Source: Plasmodiophora brassicae (taxonomy: Eukaryota; Endomyxa; Phytomyxea; Plasmodiophorida; Plasmodiophoridae). Taken from it: DNA of 64,000 bases. The stretch is from contig JASFAU010000017.1 of assembly GCA_039704465.1 (NCBI GenBank), positions 248,001 through 312,000 of the forward strand. The letters are read 5' to 3'. Positions 63,760 through 64,000 of this stretch are shown here, in pieces (positions within the stretch are counted from its first letter, which is position 1; each line of letters starts with the position of its first letter). The notes under the pieces are model-generated. The model was not told the origin of the DNA. It saw only the letters and a program-made list of their open reading frames with translations, and searched no databases. The translations under genes and the position numbers were made by a program.

Positions 63760-63976
63760 TGGGAATCCGAAGGACATACCTGAAAAGTCTCAAACAGCTT
63801 GCGGGAATCTGTCACTTTTTTAACGGTGTCACGAATACGGCCGATTGCGGTGTCCACAGGAACAACCTTCTGAAGCCCGTCCTTGATGGCAACTTCGAGG
63901 ACATGCGCGAAGCACCGCACCAGCGACACGCGGGCTTCAATGTCAGGGTCGTAGGAATCGTCCAGAAGTCCTTCAC
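63760..63976 (-). repeat. Right arm of the inverted duplication
   Basis: Minus-strand copy of the left arm; the encoded peptide is MSLVRCFAHVLEVAIKDGLQKVVPV (WC and Q differ). After 63976 the sequence diverges from the left arm and runs to the window edge, so the duplicate continues beyond the visible region. Confidence 0.9.
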
Positions 63977-64000
63977 TGACGTCGAAGGGGATCTGAGATC

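Noticed and set aside
1..64000. CRISPR arrays, bacterial operons, Shine-Dalgarno sites
   Set aside because: Spliceosomal introns, eukaryotic gene families and LTR/LINE elements show this is eukaryotic DNA; no spaced short palindromic repeats were seen.
1..64000. tRNA or rRNA genes
   Set aside because: No cloverleaf-compatible A/B-box pairs or conserved rRNA stretches were noticed by eye; a covariance-model search would be needed to exclude them fully.

Overview
This window is nuclear DNA from an intron-bearing, GC-rich eukaryotic microbe. Most host genes contain GT-AG introns of about 44-92 nt; six spliced or rejoined gene models checked by arithmetic (two Nudix genes, SDR, zinc/EF-hand gene, AKTIP-like gene, F-box gene) give totals divisible by three. 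Gene content (SURF1, Mediator subunit 10, cation diffusion facilitator, cullin, AKTIP-like UEV, TALE homeobox, a huge ASH-domain protein typical of flagellated cells) is eukaryotic. Secreted ankyrin/F-box and secreted Nudix-like proteins together with tiny introns would fit a plasmodiophorid-like biotrophic protist, but that placement is an inference and I cannot prove it from sequence alone.

Layout. 1-8.8 kb is a compact gene block: the 3' part of a non-canonical poly(A) polymerase; two paralogous minus-strand genes that each encode a signal peptide plus TWO Nudix-like domains; SURF1; MED10; and a CDF metal transporter. 9.2-21.5 kb is one LINE-type retrotransposon (EEP endonuclease, RT, RNase H, CCHC tail) bounded by a 12-bp target duplication and broken by three later insertions: a Copia-type LTR element (11996-17045), a 348-bp MITE (17185-17532) and a terminal-direct-repeat element carrying a 147-bp tandem repeat (18203-19362). 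22-23.4 kb holds a secreted ankyrin gene; 24.7-25.6 kb a decayed copy of a gene found again at 36.3-37.4 kb; 25965-27019 a TA-flanked Tc1/mariner-like transposon.

27.1-35.2 kb is a secreted F-box/ankyrin-like gene split by a complete Gypsy element (29387-35029); removing the element and one copy of the 4-bp duplication restores an uninterrupted 827-codon frame. The Gypsy gag and protease are joined in frame across a UGA-CGG stop followed six bases later by a perfect 8-bp hairpin, a textbook stop-codon readthrough arrangement.

36-41 kb is sparse: an unclassified TBC-like gene, an unrecognised 424-codon ORF, and small inverted duplications. 41.2-60.2 kb is a second host block: SDR dehydrogenase and ASH giant diverging from a shared promoter, then cullin, a zinc-ribbon/EF-hand-like gene, a TALE homeobox gene and an AKTIP-like UEV. 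60.2-64 kb ends with a membrane protein, inverted Copia RNase H fragments, and a decayed hAT element whose 3' part is present as a 217-bp inverted duplication running to the window edge.
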